DNA of 64,000 nt from UBA1930 sp943368475 (GTDB taxonomy: Bacteria > Bacteroidota > Bacteroidia > Chitinophagales > Chitinophagaceae). Of this stretch, positions 24,713 through 33,643 are shown piece after piece. Each line of letters opens with the position of its first letter. Within the stretch, counting starts at the first letter, position 1. The stretch spans positions 1 to 64,000 of the forward strand of contig CALRLF020000001.1 of assembly GCA_943368475.1 (NCBI GenBank), read 5' to 3'. Below the pieces are notes generated by a model that was not told the origin of the DNA, did no database searches, and was given only the letters and a program-made list of their open reading frames with translations. Position numbers and translations under genes: made by a program.

Positions 24713-25369
24713 ATGGCAATTGTTGCAATGATTAAATCTATTGTTAGTTTTCCTTCGGAAAGTGGCTTATTGATAGGCAAGCCAAGAAATCAGCGGTCTG
24801 AACGACTCGTAACTTATTATGAATTATATAAGCAAATTAAGCATTTAGATGGCAGCATACTAAAATGTGGTATCACTACAGACGAAGCCTTCAGTTATTT
24901 TTCATTTTTTAAACAAATGAATCAATACAGGCAACAGCCTTTGGTGGCGTTTGAAAAAGCAGCCTCTATTTTTGAGTCTTCTATAGAAAATGAAGAAGTA
25001 ACATTTGCTGTTAAAAATCGCTTTTCAGTAGAAACTAAAATTGAGCAGAAAAAGTTAGCTAATAAAGGTATTCTTGAAGATATCGATTTTAGGCCTGGTA
25101 CACTGAGTAACTCTATTCCTCAATATTTAATAGATAACCCAGAGTTAAAGATTGCATTATTAACCATCGATTTAGATGATTATGAAAGTACTATCACTGC
25201 GATGGAGTATTTTTATCCAAGATTAGTATCTGCTGGCATCTTAATTATTAATAATTATTATAAAAAAGATGCTGAATTTGCAGCAATTCAAAATTACTTC
25301 ATTAAGGAGGATATAACAATCCGTCATTTTTCGTTAGAAAAAGGACCACATTATATTGTAAAAGACTAA
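24713..25369 (+). CDS. TylF/MycF-like methyltransferase, degenerate
   Basis: 218 residues from ATG 24713; a second ATG at 24728 is also plausible. The C-terminal half has LLTIDLDDYESTITAMEYFYPRLVSAGILIINNYYKK, which matches the TylF/MycF macrocin O-methyltransferase family (D-x-D-x-YE-S-T ... YPRL-x-x-GG-x-x-x-x-DDY). In the usual DDY metal site the two aspartates are replaced by asparagines (NNYY). The glycine-rich SAM motif I is also weak (GSILKCGITTDEAFSYF). Metal-dependent catalysis may therefore be altered or lost. The gene is divergent from the lipase and 100 bases upstream of rplS, which has its own promoter. Confidence 0.6.
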   Translation: MAIVAMIKSIVSFPSESGLLIGKPRNQRSERLVTYYELYKQIKHLDGSILKCGITTDEAFSYFSFFKQMNQYRQQPLVAFEKAASIFESSIENEEVTFAVKNRFSVETKIEQKKLANKGILEDIDFRPGTLSNSIPQYLIDNPELKIALLTIDLDDYESTITAMEYFYPRLVSAGILIINNYYKKDAEFAAIQNYFIKEDITIRHFSLEKGPHYIVKD

Positions 25370-25438
25370 AAAGCAAGGATAGAGTAATTAATTTTTGAAA
25401 AAAACAGAAAAAGAGTTTTCTATTTAATAACAACCCAT

Positions 25439-25446
25439 TACCTTTG
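25439..25446 (+). promoter_or_regulatory. -7 box of rplS
   Basis: TACCTTTG, a full match to TAnnTTTG, 23 bases before the ATG of the ribosomal protein gene. A clear -33 TTG at 17-23 spacing is not seen. Confidence 0.6.
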
Positions 25447-25469
25447 CCGTCCGTAAAAAAATTAAAGTT

Positions 25470-25820
25470 ATGAACGCAGCAGTTCAATTTGTACACGAGC
25501 AGTTAAGTGCTAAGAAAGATTTCCCGAAGTTTAAAGCAGGTGATAACATCACTGTAAACTATAAAATTATAGAGGGTGGTAAAGAGCGTATTCAAAGTTT
25601 CCGTGGCGATGTAATTAAATTACAAGGCAATGGTGCTACAGCTTCTTTTACTGTTCGTAAAATATCTGATGGAGTAGGTGTAGAACGTTTGTTCCCTATC
25701 TTATCGCCTAATATTGATTCAATTTTATTGAACAAAACTGGTAAAGTTCGCCGTGCTAAATTATATTACCTACGTGAAAGAAGTGGTAAGAGTGCTAGAA
25801 TTAAAGAAAAACGTTTCTAA
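25470..25820 (+). CDS. rplS: 50S ribosomal protein L19
   Basis: 116 residues, full length for L19. It shows the family sequence throughout: DFPKFKAGDNITVNYKIIEGGKERIQSFRGDVI, then VRKISDGVGVERLFPILSPNIDSI, and the C-terminal KVRRAKLYYLRERSGKSARIKEKRF. L19 lies at the 30S-50S interface. It is a single gene between its own promoter and a strong terminator. Confidence 0.97.
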   Translation: MNAAVQFVHEQLSAKKDFPKFKAGDNITVNYKIIEGGKERIQSFRGDVIKLQGNGATASFTVRKISDGVGVERLFPILSPNIDSILLNKTGKVRRAKLYYLRERSGKSARIKEKRF

Positions 25821-25840
25821 TAATAGAACCATATTTTATA

Positions 25841-25867
25841 AAAGCGGAATCAGTTTCCGCTTTTTTT
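25841..25867 (+). terminator. Intrinsic terminator after rplS
   Basis: AAAGCGGAA-tcag-TTTCCGCTTTTTTT, a perfect 8-9 bp stem plus seven T, 20 bases after the stop codon. Confidence 0.9.
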
Positions 25868-25920
25868 AATGCATTGTGTTAAAGAAGCCAAGTTTTATTA
25901 TAGAGCCATCTATTTTACCT

Positions 25921-25928
25921 TAGCTTTG
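25921..25928 (+). promoter_or_regulatory. -7 box of tatA
   Basis: TAGCTTTG, a full match to TAnnTTTG, 21 bases before the tatA ATG at 25950. It rules out the in-frame start at 25869. Confidence 0.55.
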
Positions 25929-25949
25929 TACACTTATAAAACCAATTTT

Positions 25950-26144
25950 ATGGGCAATTTAGGATTCCAAGAAATTTTATTAATAGCAGTAGTTGTACTG
26001 GTATTATTTGGCGGTAGAAAAATTCCTGAGTTTATGCGTGGCTTAGGTAAAGGTATTCGTGAGTTTAACGATGCTAAAAATAATGTAAAAAAAGAATTAG
26101 AAGAAGGTATTAACGAGAAAGATAAATCATCTTCTACCAACTAA
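25950..26144 (+). CDS. tatA: Twin-arginine translocase subunit TatA/TatE
   Basis: 64 residues from ATG 25950. One N-terminal membrane helix (LGFQEILLIAVVVLVLFGG) is followed by the hinge RKIPEFMRGLGKGIREF and a charged amphipathic tail (NDAKNNVKKELEEGINEKD). This is the standard TatA layout. The protein forms the pore-lining oligomer of the Tat system that exports folded proteins. The upstream 27 codons of the same frame contain the promoter and are not part of the gene. gatA follows after 38 bases. Confidence 0.92.
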   Translation: MGNLGFQEILLIAVVVLVLFGGRKIPEFMRGLGKGIREFNDAKNNVKKELEEGINEKDKSSSTN

Positions 26145-26182
26145 TTCAACCATTTCTTACACACTAAAATTAAAGACAGCCT

Positions 26183-27616
26183 TTGTTTACTTTCAGTACA
26201 ATCAAAGACTATCAAAATAATTTATTGCACAGCAAAACCACTTGTTTGGAAGCTGTGCAATATTATTTAGAGGCTATTAAAGCTAAATCTCACCTCAATG
26301 CTTATTTAGAAGTATTTGAAGACGATGCTATTACCACTGCAAAAGCCTTAGATGCAAAAAGACAAGCAGGCAACCCTTTAGGAAAATTACATGGTGTTGT
26401 AATTGCATTAAAAGATGTTATTTGTTACAAAGGGCATCAGGTTTCGGCCGCATCGAAAATTTTACAAAACTTTACTTCCATTTATCATGCAACTGCAGTA
26501 GAAAAACTACTTGCAGAAGATGCTATTATTATTGGCAGAAATAATTGTGACGAATTTGCTATGGGCAGCAGCAACGAAAACTCGGCCTTTGGCAATGTCA
26601 AAAATGCTTTGGATGAAAGTCGTGTGCCAGGCGGTTCATCTGGCGGTTCAGCTGTTGCTGTACAAGCAGGTTTATGTATGGTTAGTTTAGGAAGTGATAC
26701 AGGAGGAAGTGTTCGACAACCAGCAGATTTTTGTGGTATTGTGGGTTTAAAACCAACTTACGGCCGTATTTCTAGATATGGATTAATTGCCTATGCTTCT
26801 TCATTTGATCAAATAGGTATCTTTTCGAACACAGTTGATGATGCAGCTTTAACCTTAGAAGTAATTGCTGGAGAAGATGATTTTGATAGCACTGTTTCAT
26901 CATTGCCAGTACCTGATTATAGCAATCAGCTGGAAGAAGAAAACAAGCCATATAAAATTGCTTATTTTAAAGAAGCCCTCGAAAACCCAGCTCTCGACCC
27001 TGAAATTAAAGCTCAAATAAGTTCGTTTATCAAAAGTTTAACAGAACAAGGACACACTGTAGAACCTATTGATTTTAAGCTACTTGAGTATGTAGTACCA
27101 ACTTATTATGTTTTAACAACTGCAGAGGCTAGCAGCAACCTTTCGAGGTTCGATGGTGTAAGATTTGGACACCAATCTATACCCCAAAATGCAGATTTGA
27201 CAGAGCTATACAAAGCCAGTAGAAGTGAAGGCTTTGGCAAAGAAGTACAACGCAGGATTATGTTGGGAACCTTTGTTTTAAGCTCTGGCTATTTTGATGC
27301 ATATTTTACTAAGGCTCAACAGGTTAGACAAATTTTGAGTACCAAAACAAAAGAAATTTTTTCTCAATACGATGCCATCATTTCACCAACTGTTCCAGCT
27401 ACTGCCTGGAAGTTTGGCGAAAAGAGTAATAACCCAACAGAAATGTACTTGGCTGACATTTATACAGTGTTCGCTAATTTGGTAGGAATATCTGCAATTT
27501 CCATCCCTCTCTTCAAACACAGCAACAGCATGCCTTTTGGGCTGCAGGTAATGGTTTCTCATTTTAATGAAGTACTTTTGCACCACATTAGCAAAAAGAT
27601 GATGAAGTTGAAATAG
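26183..27616 (+). CDS. gatA: Aspartyl/glutamyl-tRNA amidotransferase subunit A
   Basis: 477 residues. The amidase signature is complete: the catalytic Lys in VIALKDVICYKGHQVSAASKIL, SSNENSAFGNV, then PGGSSGGSAVAVQAG with the cis-Ser, and SLGSDTGGSVRQPADFCGIVGLKPTYGRISRYGL with the nucleophilic Ser. With GatB and GatC it converts Glu-tRNA(Gln) or Asp-tRNA(Asn) by transamidation. The only start codon in the open frame before conserved sequence is TTG at 26183; a stop (TAA) lies three codons upstream, and no ATG exists until far inside. It may be cotranscribed with tatA. Confidence 0.93.
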   Translation: MFTFSTIKDYQNNLLHSKTTCLEAVQYYLEAIKAKSHLNAYLEVFEDDAITTAKALDAKRQAGNPLGKLHGVVIALKDVICYKGHQVSAASKILQNFTSIYHATAVEKLLAEDAIIIGRNNCDEFAMGSSNENSAFGNVKNALDESRVPGGSSGGSAVAVQAGLCMVSLGSDTGGSVRQPADFCGIVGLKPTYGRISRYGLIAYASSFDQIGIFSNTVDDAALTLEVIAGEDDFDSTVSSLPVPDYSNQLEEENKPYKIAYFKEALENPALDPEIKAQISSFIKSLTEQGHTVEPIDFKLLEYVVPTYYVLTTAEASSNLSRFDGVRFGHQSIPQNADLTELYKASRSEGFGKEVQRRIMLGTFVLSSGYFDAYFTKAQQVRQILSTKTKEIFSQYDAIISPTVPATAWKFGEKSNNPTEMYLADIYTVFANLVGISAISIPLFKHSNSMPFGLQVMVSHFNEVLLHHISKKMMKLK

Positions 27617-27691
27617 ACTTCATTTTTTGTCTAAATACAATCAACGCAACCAAAACCTGCAAATTGTTTCATTAAAAAAGAGGGTAAGTAC

Positions 27692-28774
27692 ATGCAGTGG
27701 CTTTTAAATCTTATTGGTTTTTTAAACAACAAATTAAAAGTGGCTGTTGTAGCTACTATAATTGTTGTGCTGGGCTTTGGTTCGGCTTCTTTTGCCCATA
27801 ATAATGGCAAACAATTAAATTTTGGAGGCCGAGATACTACAACTGAAAAATCACTAATCGGTAGTTTATCTCCCAAGAAAAATTTCAACTATTTACAACA
27901 GCCAGTTCAGGTTGAACTAAATCCTTTGGTAAAAGGTTTTGTGCAACAATATGCTGCCAAACAAACACAAGGTTTTGAAAAAATGAAATCTTGGGGTAAG
28001 CCTTACTTCGATTTGTACGATCAAATCTTACCTCAGTATGGTATTCCTAAGCAACTGAAATATTTAAGTGTTATAGAAAGTTATTTGCAGCCAGGTACAA
28101 TATCATGGGCAGGTGCAGTTGGACCATGGCAACTGATGCCTTATGAAGGCACACGTTATGGTTTACGAATGAATCAATACACTGATGAGCGAATGGATTT
28201 CTACAAAAGCACACATGCTGCTTGTAAATTAATGAAAGAGTTGTACGAAACATTTGGCGATTGGCTTTTGGTAGTTGCAGCTTATAATGGTGGTGTTGGC
28301 AGAGTAAAACAATGTATTAGAAAGGCAGGAGGAAGTACCAGTTTTTGGGATATACAATATTATTTACCTGAAGAAACCAGAACACACGTAAAAAAGTACA
28401 TCGCCACGCATTATATTTTTGAAGGAAGTGGAGGTTGGACAACCATGACTGCAAAAGAAACTGATAAGTACCTTGCGTCATTGGCACTTGAAAGCAAACA
28501 ACCATCTTTAACAGAAGACGAAATAAAAACAACAACTGTTATTGAAGTTGGAGGAAGATATTTATCGCTAGTAGTTTCTAATTATCTGTTAATGGATATT
28601 GAACAGTTTAATAAATGGAACCCAGGCTTTGATAAAACATTGGCCGAAGGAAAAAAATATGCATTAAGATTAACCAAAGAAAGAGCTGTAGTTTTTGAGG
28701 CTAAGAAAAGCCAGATATTGTTAGAGAGTGTAAAAACTTTACTTAATGGCGATAACGTAACAACAGCAAAATAA
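27692..28774 (+). CDS. Lytic murein transglycosylase, SLT (GH23) type
   Basis: 360 residues. A membrane or signal segment (LKVAVVATIIVVLGFGSASFA, about residues 14-34) leads to an SLT domain with LKYLSVIESYLQPGTISWAGAVGPWQLMPYEGTRYGL. The catalytic Glu is the E of VIESYLQP, and GAVGPWQLMP and WLLVVAAYNGGVGRV are the family motifs. This resembles the catalytic part of MltD. A C-terminal LysM repeat is not obvious: residues 270-340 (GGRYLSLVVSNYLLMDIEQFNKWNPG) have a LysM-like pattern but only once. It cleaves peptidoglycan to 1,6-anhydro products at the inner or outer membrane. It ends at a shared bidirectional terminator. Confidence 0.88.
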   Translation: MQWLLNLIGFLNNKLKVAVVATIIVVLGFGSASFAHNNGKQLNFGGRDTTTEKSLIGSLSPKKNFNYLQQPVQVELNPLVKGFVQQYAAKQTQGFEKMKSWGKPYFDLYDQILPQYGIPKQLKYLSVIESYLQPGTISWAGAVGPWQLMPYEGTRYGLRMNQYTDERMDFYKSTHAACKLMKELYETFGDWLLVVAAYNGGVGRVKQCIRKAGGSTSFWDIQYYLPEETRTHVKKYIATHYIFEGSGGWTTMTAKETDKYLASLALESKQPSLTEDEIKTTTVIEVGGRYLSLVVSNYLLMDIEQFNKWNPGFDKTLAEGKKYALRLTKERAVVFEAKKSQILLESVKTLLNGDNVTTAK

Positions 28775-28793
28775 GCTTTAAGACTTTTAGTAC

Positions 28794-28825
28794 AAAAAAA
28801 GAGGATTCAATGAATCCTCTTTTTT
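28794..28825. terminator. Bidirectional terminator between convergent genes
   Basis: AAAAAAAGAGGATTCA pairs with TGAATCCTCTTTTTT; A and T runs flank both sides, so it serves the transglycosylase gene on + and the GHL10 gene on -. Confidence 0.92.
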
Positions 28826-28841
28826 ATAAATCTGCGTTTTG

Positions 28842-30314
28842 CTATTTCATTTCTACCCACTCACTTACATTGTTGTTCCAATCGACAGTGCTAATAAAAA
28901 CACGCTTGTTTTGATTAAACCATTTGAGTGCATCTAAATCACTTGCTCCTCCTTGTACAATTAATTGAACCATTTTGGCATTTTTCATAATTGCCTCCTT
29001 CTTATCATCAATTGTAAAAACAACATAGCCTTTAATTTTTTCTGCTCCGTTATAAGCAATACGATTAATGCCATCATTTAATTTTTGTACAACTGGTTTT
29101 TGTGGGGCTTTATTATCTATCCAAGACATAGGTGGTGGTAATGCAGGATAAGCATAATAATTATTTCGTAAACTATCGCACCACCCATTTGGATTTTTCT
29201 CAAATGTTTTGCTGCTAAAATAAATACTGCCTTGAGTTGTTGGATATTCTCTCAGTTTTTTAATTTGATTGGGAATTTCATTTTTATCTCTCCATGCGTT
29301 GTTGGTGCCTGCACGGTAAATACCATGACCAACATATACATGTTTACCATAACTATATTTATTCCACCAATCTAAGAGTACATCATAATCACACAATTTA
29401 TGTCCACGCTCCCAATACAATTGTGGTGTAACATAATCAATCCAACCCTTTTCTAACCACAATAATATATCTGCATACAAATCATCATAATTGGTTTGTC
29501 CACCTTTGGTTTCACTGCCTCTTGGATCTTGAGATTTATTTCTCCAAACACCAAATGGGCTAATGCCAAATTTTACGTTTGACTTTGTAGAACGAATGGT
29601 TTCAAATAGCATTTTAATAATCGAATCACAATTACTTCTTCTCCATTGATCTTTACTTAAACCATTGCCATATTGTTTGAATGCAGCTTGATCAGGAAAT
29701 TCTTTTCCATCAATACGATAAGGATAAAAGTAATCATCCATGTGAATGGCATCTATATCGTAATTCTTTACAATGTCTTTTACAACTCTGTTTACATGTT
29801 GTTGCACTTCGGGCAAACCTGGATTAAAATACTTAGTTGTTCCATAAGTTAAAAACCACTCAGGATGTAATCTAGTAATATGTGAGGGTGAGATTGAACT
29901 TTTGCCAACTCTAAAAACTGCTCTATAAGGATTTAGCCATGCATGAAACTCCATACCTCGTTTATGGGTTTCGTTAATCATAAAATCTAAAGGATCGTAT
30001 AATGGAGTTGGTGGCAACCCTTGCTTGCCCATTAAATATTCACTCCAAGGTTCGTATTGCGAAGGATAGAAAGCATCGGCTGCTGGTCGAACTTGCACAA
30101 TAACAGTATTCATACCATTATGTTGGTGCATGTCTAATAACTTAATAAATTCATTTTTTTGATCGTCGACACTTAATCCTTTGCGACTAGGCCAATCGAT
30201 ATTTTCTACTGATGCCACCCAAACACCACGAAATTCAAAAATGGGCTGTGCATTAATTTTTGGTGTGGTGATTGCAAAAATTACAAGGCAAATAAATAGA
30301 AAAGTGTTTTTCAT
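28842..30314 (-). CDS. GHL10 family glycoside hydrolase-like protein (DUF187)
   Basis: 490 residues from ATG 30312-30314, chosen because it begins a signal peptide (MKNTFLFICLVIFAITTPKINAQ). The core follows the GHL10/YngK family: FRGVWVASVENIDWPSRKGLS, MNTVIVQVRPAADAFYPSQYEPWSEYLMG, GMEFHAWLNPYRAVF, the acidic DAIHMDDYFYPYRI, and KFGISPFGVWRNK...YADILLWLEKGWIDYVTPQLYW. The family adopts a TIM barrel and includes putative glycosidases acting on peptidoglycan or host glycans. The last 90 residues form a beta domain like a fibronectin module. It is exported; whether surface-bound is unknown. Confidence 0.9.
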   Translation of the reverse strand: MKNTFLFICLVIFAITTPKINAQPIFEFRGVWVASVENIDWPSRKGLSVDDQKNEFIKLLDMHQHNGMNTVIVQVRPAADAFYPSQYEPWSEYLMGKQGLPPTPLYDPLDFMINETHKRGMEFHAWLNPYRAVFRVGKSSISPSHITRLHPEWFLTYGTTKYFNPGLPEVQQHVNRVVKDIVKNYDIDAIHMDDYFYPYRIDGKEFPDQAAFKQYGNGLSKDQWRRSNCDSIIKMLFETIRSTKSNVKFGISPFGVWRNKSQDPRGSETKGGQTNYDDLYADILLWLEKGWIDYVTPQLYWERGHKLCDYDVLLDWWNKYSYGKHVYVGHGIYRAGTNNAWRDKNEIPNQIKKLREYPTTQGSIYFSSKTFEKNPNGWCDSLRNNYYAYPALPPPMSWIDNKAPQKPVVQKLNDGINRIAYNGAEKIKGYVVFTIDDKKEAIMKNAKMVQLIVQGGASDLDALKWFNQNKRVFISTVDWNNNVSEWVEMK

Positions 30315-30389
30315 ATATCGAAGATAATTTTTGCTGCACATAGATAGCTAATTGTGGATGAAATACTTTTTGTTTAGTGTTTAATTCAC

Positions 30390-30423
30390 AAAAAAGCCAC
30401 CCGTTTTTGACGGATGGCTTTTT
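30390..30423 (-). terminator. Intrinsic terminator of the T9SS protein gene
   Basis: On the minus strand AAAAAGCCATCCGT and ACGGGTGGCTTTTTT form a strong stem with a five-base loop, just after the stop codon at 30446. Confidence 0.88.
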
Positions 30424-30445
30424 GGGAGAAAGTGTGTTTAATAAA

Positions 30446-32416
30446 TTATTGTTTTACAATTTTTTTAGTTTCAATTTTAGTACCTTTTTCTGAAACTAAT
30501 TTAATTAAGTAAGTGCCAGTAGCTAAGTTGCTAGTATTTTCAAAAATAGAAACTTCGCCATTGGTTAATGCTATGTTTCTTTGACGCAATATTTTACCAG
30601 ATAAATCACTAATTACTAAACTTACATTTTCTGCACTTGGTGAGCCAATGGTTATAGTTAATCTATCTTTAACTGGGTTAGGATAAATTGCTGAAATAGC
30701 AGGGCTAACTAACTTATTACTCTTTAAGGTAACAACGCTGCTATAACTAAATTTGCCATCTTTATCTAGTTGTTTTAATCTATAATAATTTGTACCAGTT
30801 AATGGCTTAAAATCAATAAAGTCATATGTAGTAATAGTATTGCTATTACCAGTAATTGATTTAGAAACCATGTTGCCAATAGAAGTAAAATTAGTTGCAT
30901 TTGAACTTCTTTGAATTTCAAAACCTGCATTGTTAATTTCAGTTGAGGTAGTCCATTGAAGCATATTAGATACAGAATTTTGGCTTCCTTTAAATTCAAT
31001 TAAACTTATTGGCAAATTAACTTGATTGATAACTGCTTCTATCATAAACCTGCCTAATGTGGTATAATAAGTTGCTACCCCACCAGTTAAAGTAGGCATT
31101 GATGCAAAAGTATTTGCCCTTGTTGGATTTTCCGTTTGAGAGCCAACAGGGAAATAACCATATGCTCCAGTTTTTTGACCTAAGCCTATAAAGAAATTTG
31201 TATTTGCTGGGATATTGACTGGGCTTGATAGTGTGAATGTTTTATAAGTCAAGCTATCCGCAGGAACCACAGCATAATCAGAAGATTGTCCAAGTACAAC
31301 GCCATTTGCATCGCATACCACTCCAAAAACAGTATTTGATGTAGTAGTAATAAACACTCTAACAGCAGTAATGGTAATGGCATTGGGTAGGTTATGTAAA
31401 TTGGCAAGAATGCCAGACCCTGTGTTAAACCCAACATTTGATGCGTTATTTGCCCCATCTGCATAACTCACACCAGTATTAACAACTGTTTGTGTAAAAC
31501 TTGCTGTATTGTTTGCAGTGTTCTCATCTGTTGGAGCAGTAACAGAAATTGTATTGGTACCAACTACCATAGAGTTAATTGCAGCAAAAGTTATTGTTTG
31601 GCTTGCTCCAGGTGCTATTGAACTAGTTGTTTGTACATTAGAGATAGTATTTGCACCTGAAACATTTAAGGTAATATTTGTTCCAGATGGTATTGCATTC
31701 AACCCATAATTGGTAACAAGAGCTTTTACAGAATGTGGAAATGCCGCAACTGTGGGTATTTTACCCAATGTTTCAATTCTATCCACACCTAAATCGTTAT
31801 TAAACACGTGAATTAAAGTTATGGCAGCCCTAAAACCAGAAGGGCTTAGAGAAGTAGAACCACTTAGAGCTGTTGCTCCATTGTATCGCCTTGAAGAACT
31901 GCCTACTGTATTAATTGAACCGTAGATAAAGTTGGTGGTGGCTCCTTTAGCAATTCCATCGGCTCTTTCTATCATTACTTGTAAGTTGGTTCCGGTTGTT
32001 CTTATAAAAGGTGTTGTTAAATCTATTGTTATTGGACCTACTGAGGTTACACTAAAAGAACCACTATACACTGTTGTATAACCAGCAGTAGAATAAGTTC
32101 CAGTCGTAAAGGTTGTAGTACCAATTGCCACATTTTGCATATAAATTTTTACGTTTCCGAAACTTGTTGGTGCTCCTACAGTTGTACAACTTAGTTGAAT
32201 TCTGTTTATTGCGGTGCCCGCAGTAATAAAGTTTGATGCCCCTATTTCTGCATCAGAGTAAATATATTCACTGACGTGATATTCAGAATTTCCAAGTGTA
32301 TTGAATGCACTAGTTGCACTGTTACTAATATTTACAGATTGTGAAAAAGTAGTATTTGCTAAAAATAGCAGAGTACATGCCATTAATCCAATGAATGTAA
32401 TTTTTTTTTGTTTCAT
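30446..32416 (-). CDS. T9SS-secreted protein with CARDB-like domain
   Basis: 656 residues: signal peptide (MKQKKITFIGLMACTLLFLANTTFSQ), an N-terminal beta domain, and a CARDB-like module near residues 200-310 (DLGVDRIETLGKIPTVAAFPHSVKALVTNYGLNAIPSGT). A second jelly-roll-like part follows, then an FnIII-like segment (EINNAGFEIQRSSNATNFTSIG) and a C-terminal type IX sorting domain (AIYPNPVKDRLTI...NLATGTYLIKLVSEKGTKIETKKIVKQ). The product is therefore translocated by the type IX system and probably attached to the cell surface. Low-complexity threonine/serine/asparagine content is typical. Ligand unknown. Confidence 0.85.
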   Translation of the reverse strand: MKQKKITFIGLMACTLLFLANTTFSQSVNISNSATSAFNTLGNSEYHVSEYIYSDAEIGASNFITAGTAINRIQLSCTTVGAPTSFGNVKIYMQNVAIGTTTFTTGTYSTAGYTTVYSGSFSVTSVGPITIDLTTPFIRTTGTNLQVMIERADGIAKGATTNFIYGSINTVGSSSRRYNGATALSGSTSLSPSGFRAAITLIHVFNNDLGVDRIETLGKIPTVAAFPHSVKALVTNYGLNAIPSGTNITLNVSGANTISNVQTTSSIAPGASQTITFAAINSMVVGTNTISVTAPTDENTANNTASFTQTVVNTGVSYADGANNASNVGFNTGSGILANLHNLPNAITITAVRVFITTTSNTVFGVVCDANGVVLGQSSDYAVVPADSLTYKTFTLSSPVNIPANTNFFIGLGQKTGAYGYFPVGSQTENPTRANTFASMPTLTGGVATYYTTLGRFMIEAVINQVNLPISLIEFKGSQNSVSNMLQWTTSTEINNAGFEIQRSSNATNFTSIGNMVSKSITGNSNTITTYDFIDFKPLTGTNYYRLKQLDKDGKFSYSSVVTLKSNKLVSPAISAIYPNPVKDRLTITIGSPSAENVSLVISDLSGKILRQRNIALTNGEVSIFENTSNLATGTYLIKLVSEKGTKIETKKIVKQ

Positions 32417-32487
32417 AGCAGTAGTTTTTAATAAGCTTACAAAGTAAAGAAAAAAATTGAAAAAGTTTCAGAAAAATAATTAGCTAC

Positions 32488-33519
32488 TTAATCCTCCCAA
32501 ACCCTCAATCCCTCACTACAATTGGCACAAATGTCAATATTCTTCCTACTTTGCATCAGCTCTCTGCGAAACTGTTTGTAATTATCATTATTCCAGGTTT
32601 CTTTAAACCTTTGGGTTTTTAAATTTCCTAGTTGATGCGTTGCATCTTTATCAAAACAACAAGGCACCACCAATCCATCCCAAGTAATTACATTCGCATG
32701 CCACAACTTCCAACAACGATTGCTTAAACCACTTTTTACTTGATAATTGCCTTTTTTATCTTTTTTATAACGGCTGTATTTTTGTATAGATGGAATCAAT
32801 TGGTTGGGATCATTCTCATAATCATACACCTGTGCAGTTTTAAAACGTACCTGATCTACCCCTATTTCTTTACCTAATTTTTTCACTTCTTCAATTTGAT
32901 GTTCATTGGGCTTTACCACCAAAAATTGAAAGAAAATAAATGGTGTTTTGCTGTTGAGTTCTTTCTTCCACTTCACAATATTTTTAGCCCCTTCTAAAAC
33001 TTTTTCTAACTTACCTCCTACTCTGTACGATTGATATACATCTTGTGTTGTACCATCAATACTTATAATCAGTCTATCTAAACCACTTTCCACAGTTGCC
33101 TTTGCTTTTTCATCTGTTAAATAATGTGCATTGGTACTAGTGGCAGTGTAAATGCCTTTATCATGGGCATATTTTACCATATTTAAAAAGTCAGGATTCA
33201 AATAGGGTTCTCCCTGAAAATAAAAGATTAGGTACAGCAATTCTTTATGAATATCATCAATGGTTTGTTCAAAAAAAGATTTTTGCAACATGCCAGTTGG
33301 CCGTGTAAACTCTCTTAATCCACTAGGGCACTCAGGGCAACGTAAGTTGCAACTTGTTGTTGGTTCAAATGAAATTGAAATTGGGTAACCCCACTGAATA
33401 GGTTTGCCTGTTATTTTACTCAATTGATAACTCAGCCAAACTTTGTAAGCATTCCAAGTACGGCGAATGGTAAATTTTGAAATTAAGTTAATACTATCTG
33501 TTAAGTTAAAATAAGACAT
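32488..33519 (-). CDS. Radical SAM protein with SPASM domain
   Basis: 343 residues from ATG 33517-33519; the upstream 26 codons do not look like the family. The radical SAM cluster is TTSCNLRCPECPSGLREF (CxxxCxxC) near residue 62, followed by the SAM phrase FYFQGEPYLNP. The SPASM segment at the C-terminus has RCWKLWHANVITWDGLVVPCCFDKDATHQLGN and ICANCSEGLRVWED, giving auxiliary-cluster cysteines. Such enzymes modify peptides or proteins or act in sugar chemistry. No small precursor peptide gene was found next to it. It is divergent from the M1 peptidase gene. Confidence 0.85.
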   Translation of the reverse strand: MSYFNLTDSINLISKFTIRRTWNAYKVWLSYQLSKITGKPIQWGYPISISFEPTTSCNLRCPECPSGLREFTRPTGMLQKSFFEQTIDDIHKELLYLIFYFQGEPYLNPDFLNMVKYAHDKGIYTATSTNAHYLTDEKAKATVESGLDRLIISIDGTTQDVYQSYRVGGKLEKVLEGAKNIVKWKKELNSKTPFIFFQFLVVKPNEHQIEEVKKLGKEIGVDQVRFKTAQVYDYENDPNQLIPSIQKYSRYKKDKKGNYQVKSGLSNRCWKLWHANVITWDGLVVPCCFDKDATHQLGNLKTQRFKETWNNDNYKQFRRELMQSRKNIDICANCSEGLRVWED

Positions 33520-33643
33520 AATAATGTTGTAAAAATACGTGAAGCTTATATACAATGAGTTGTAAAGAATATCTTGTTTCGTTAATCGAAAAATCACTTA
33601 AACACAGTTCTGTTCAAACTAATTAAATCAATAACTTTAAATA

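Noticed and set aside
33632..33639. TAACTTTA as promoter box of the M1 peptidase gene
   Set aside because: It ends only four bases before the ATG, so transcription would start inside the signal peptide codons.
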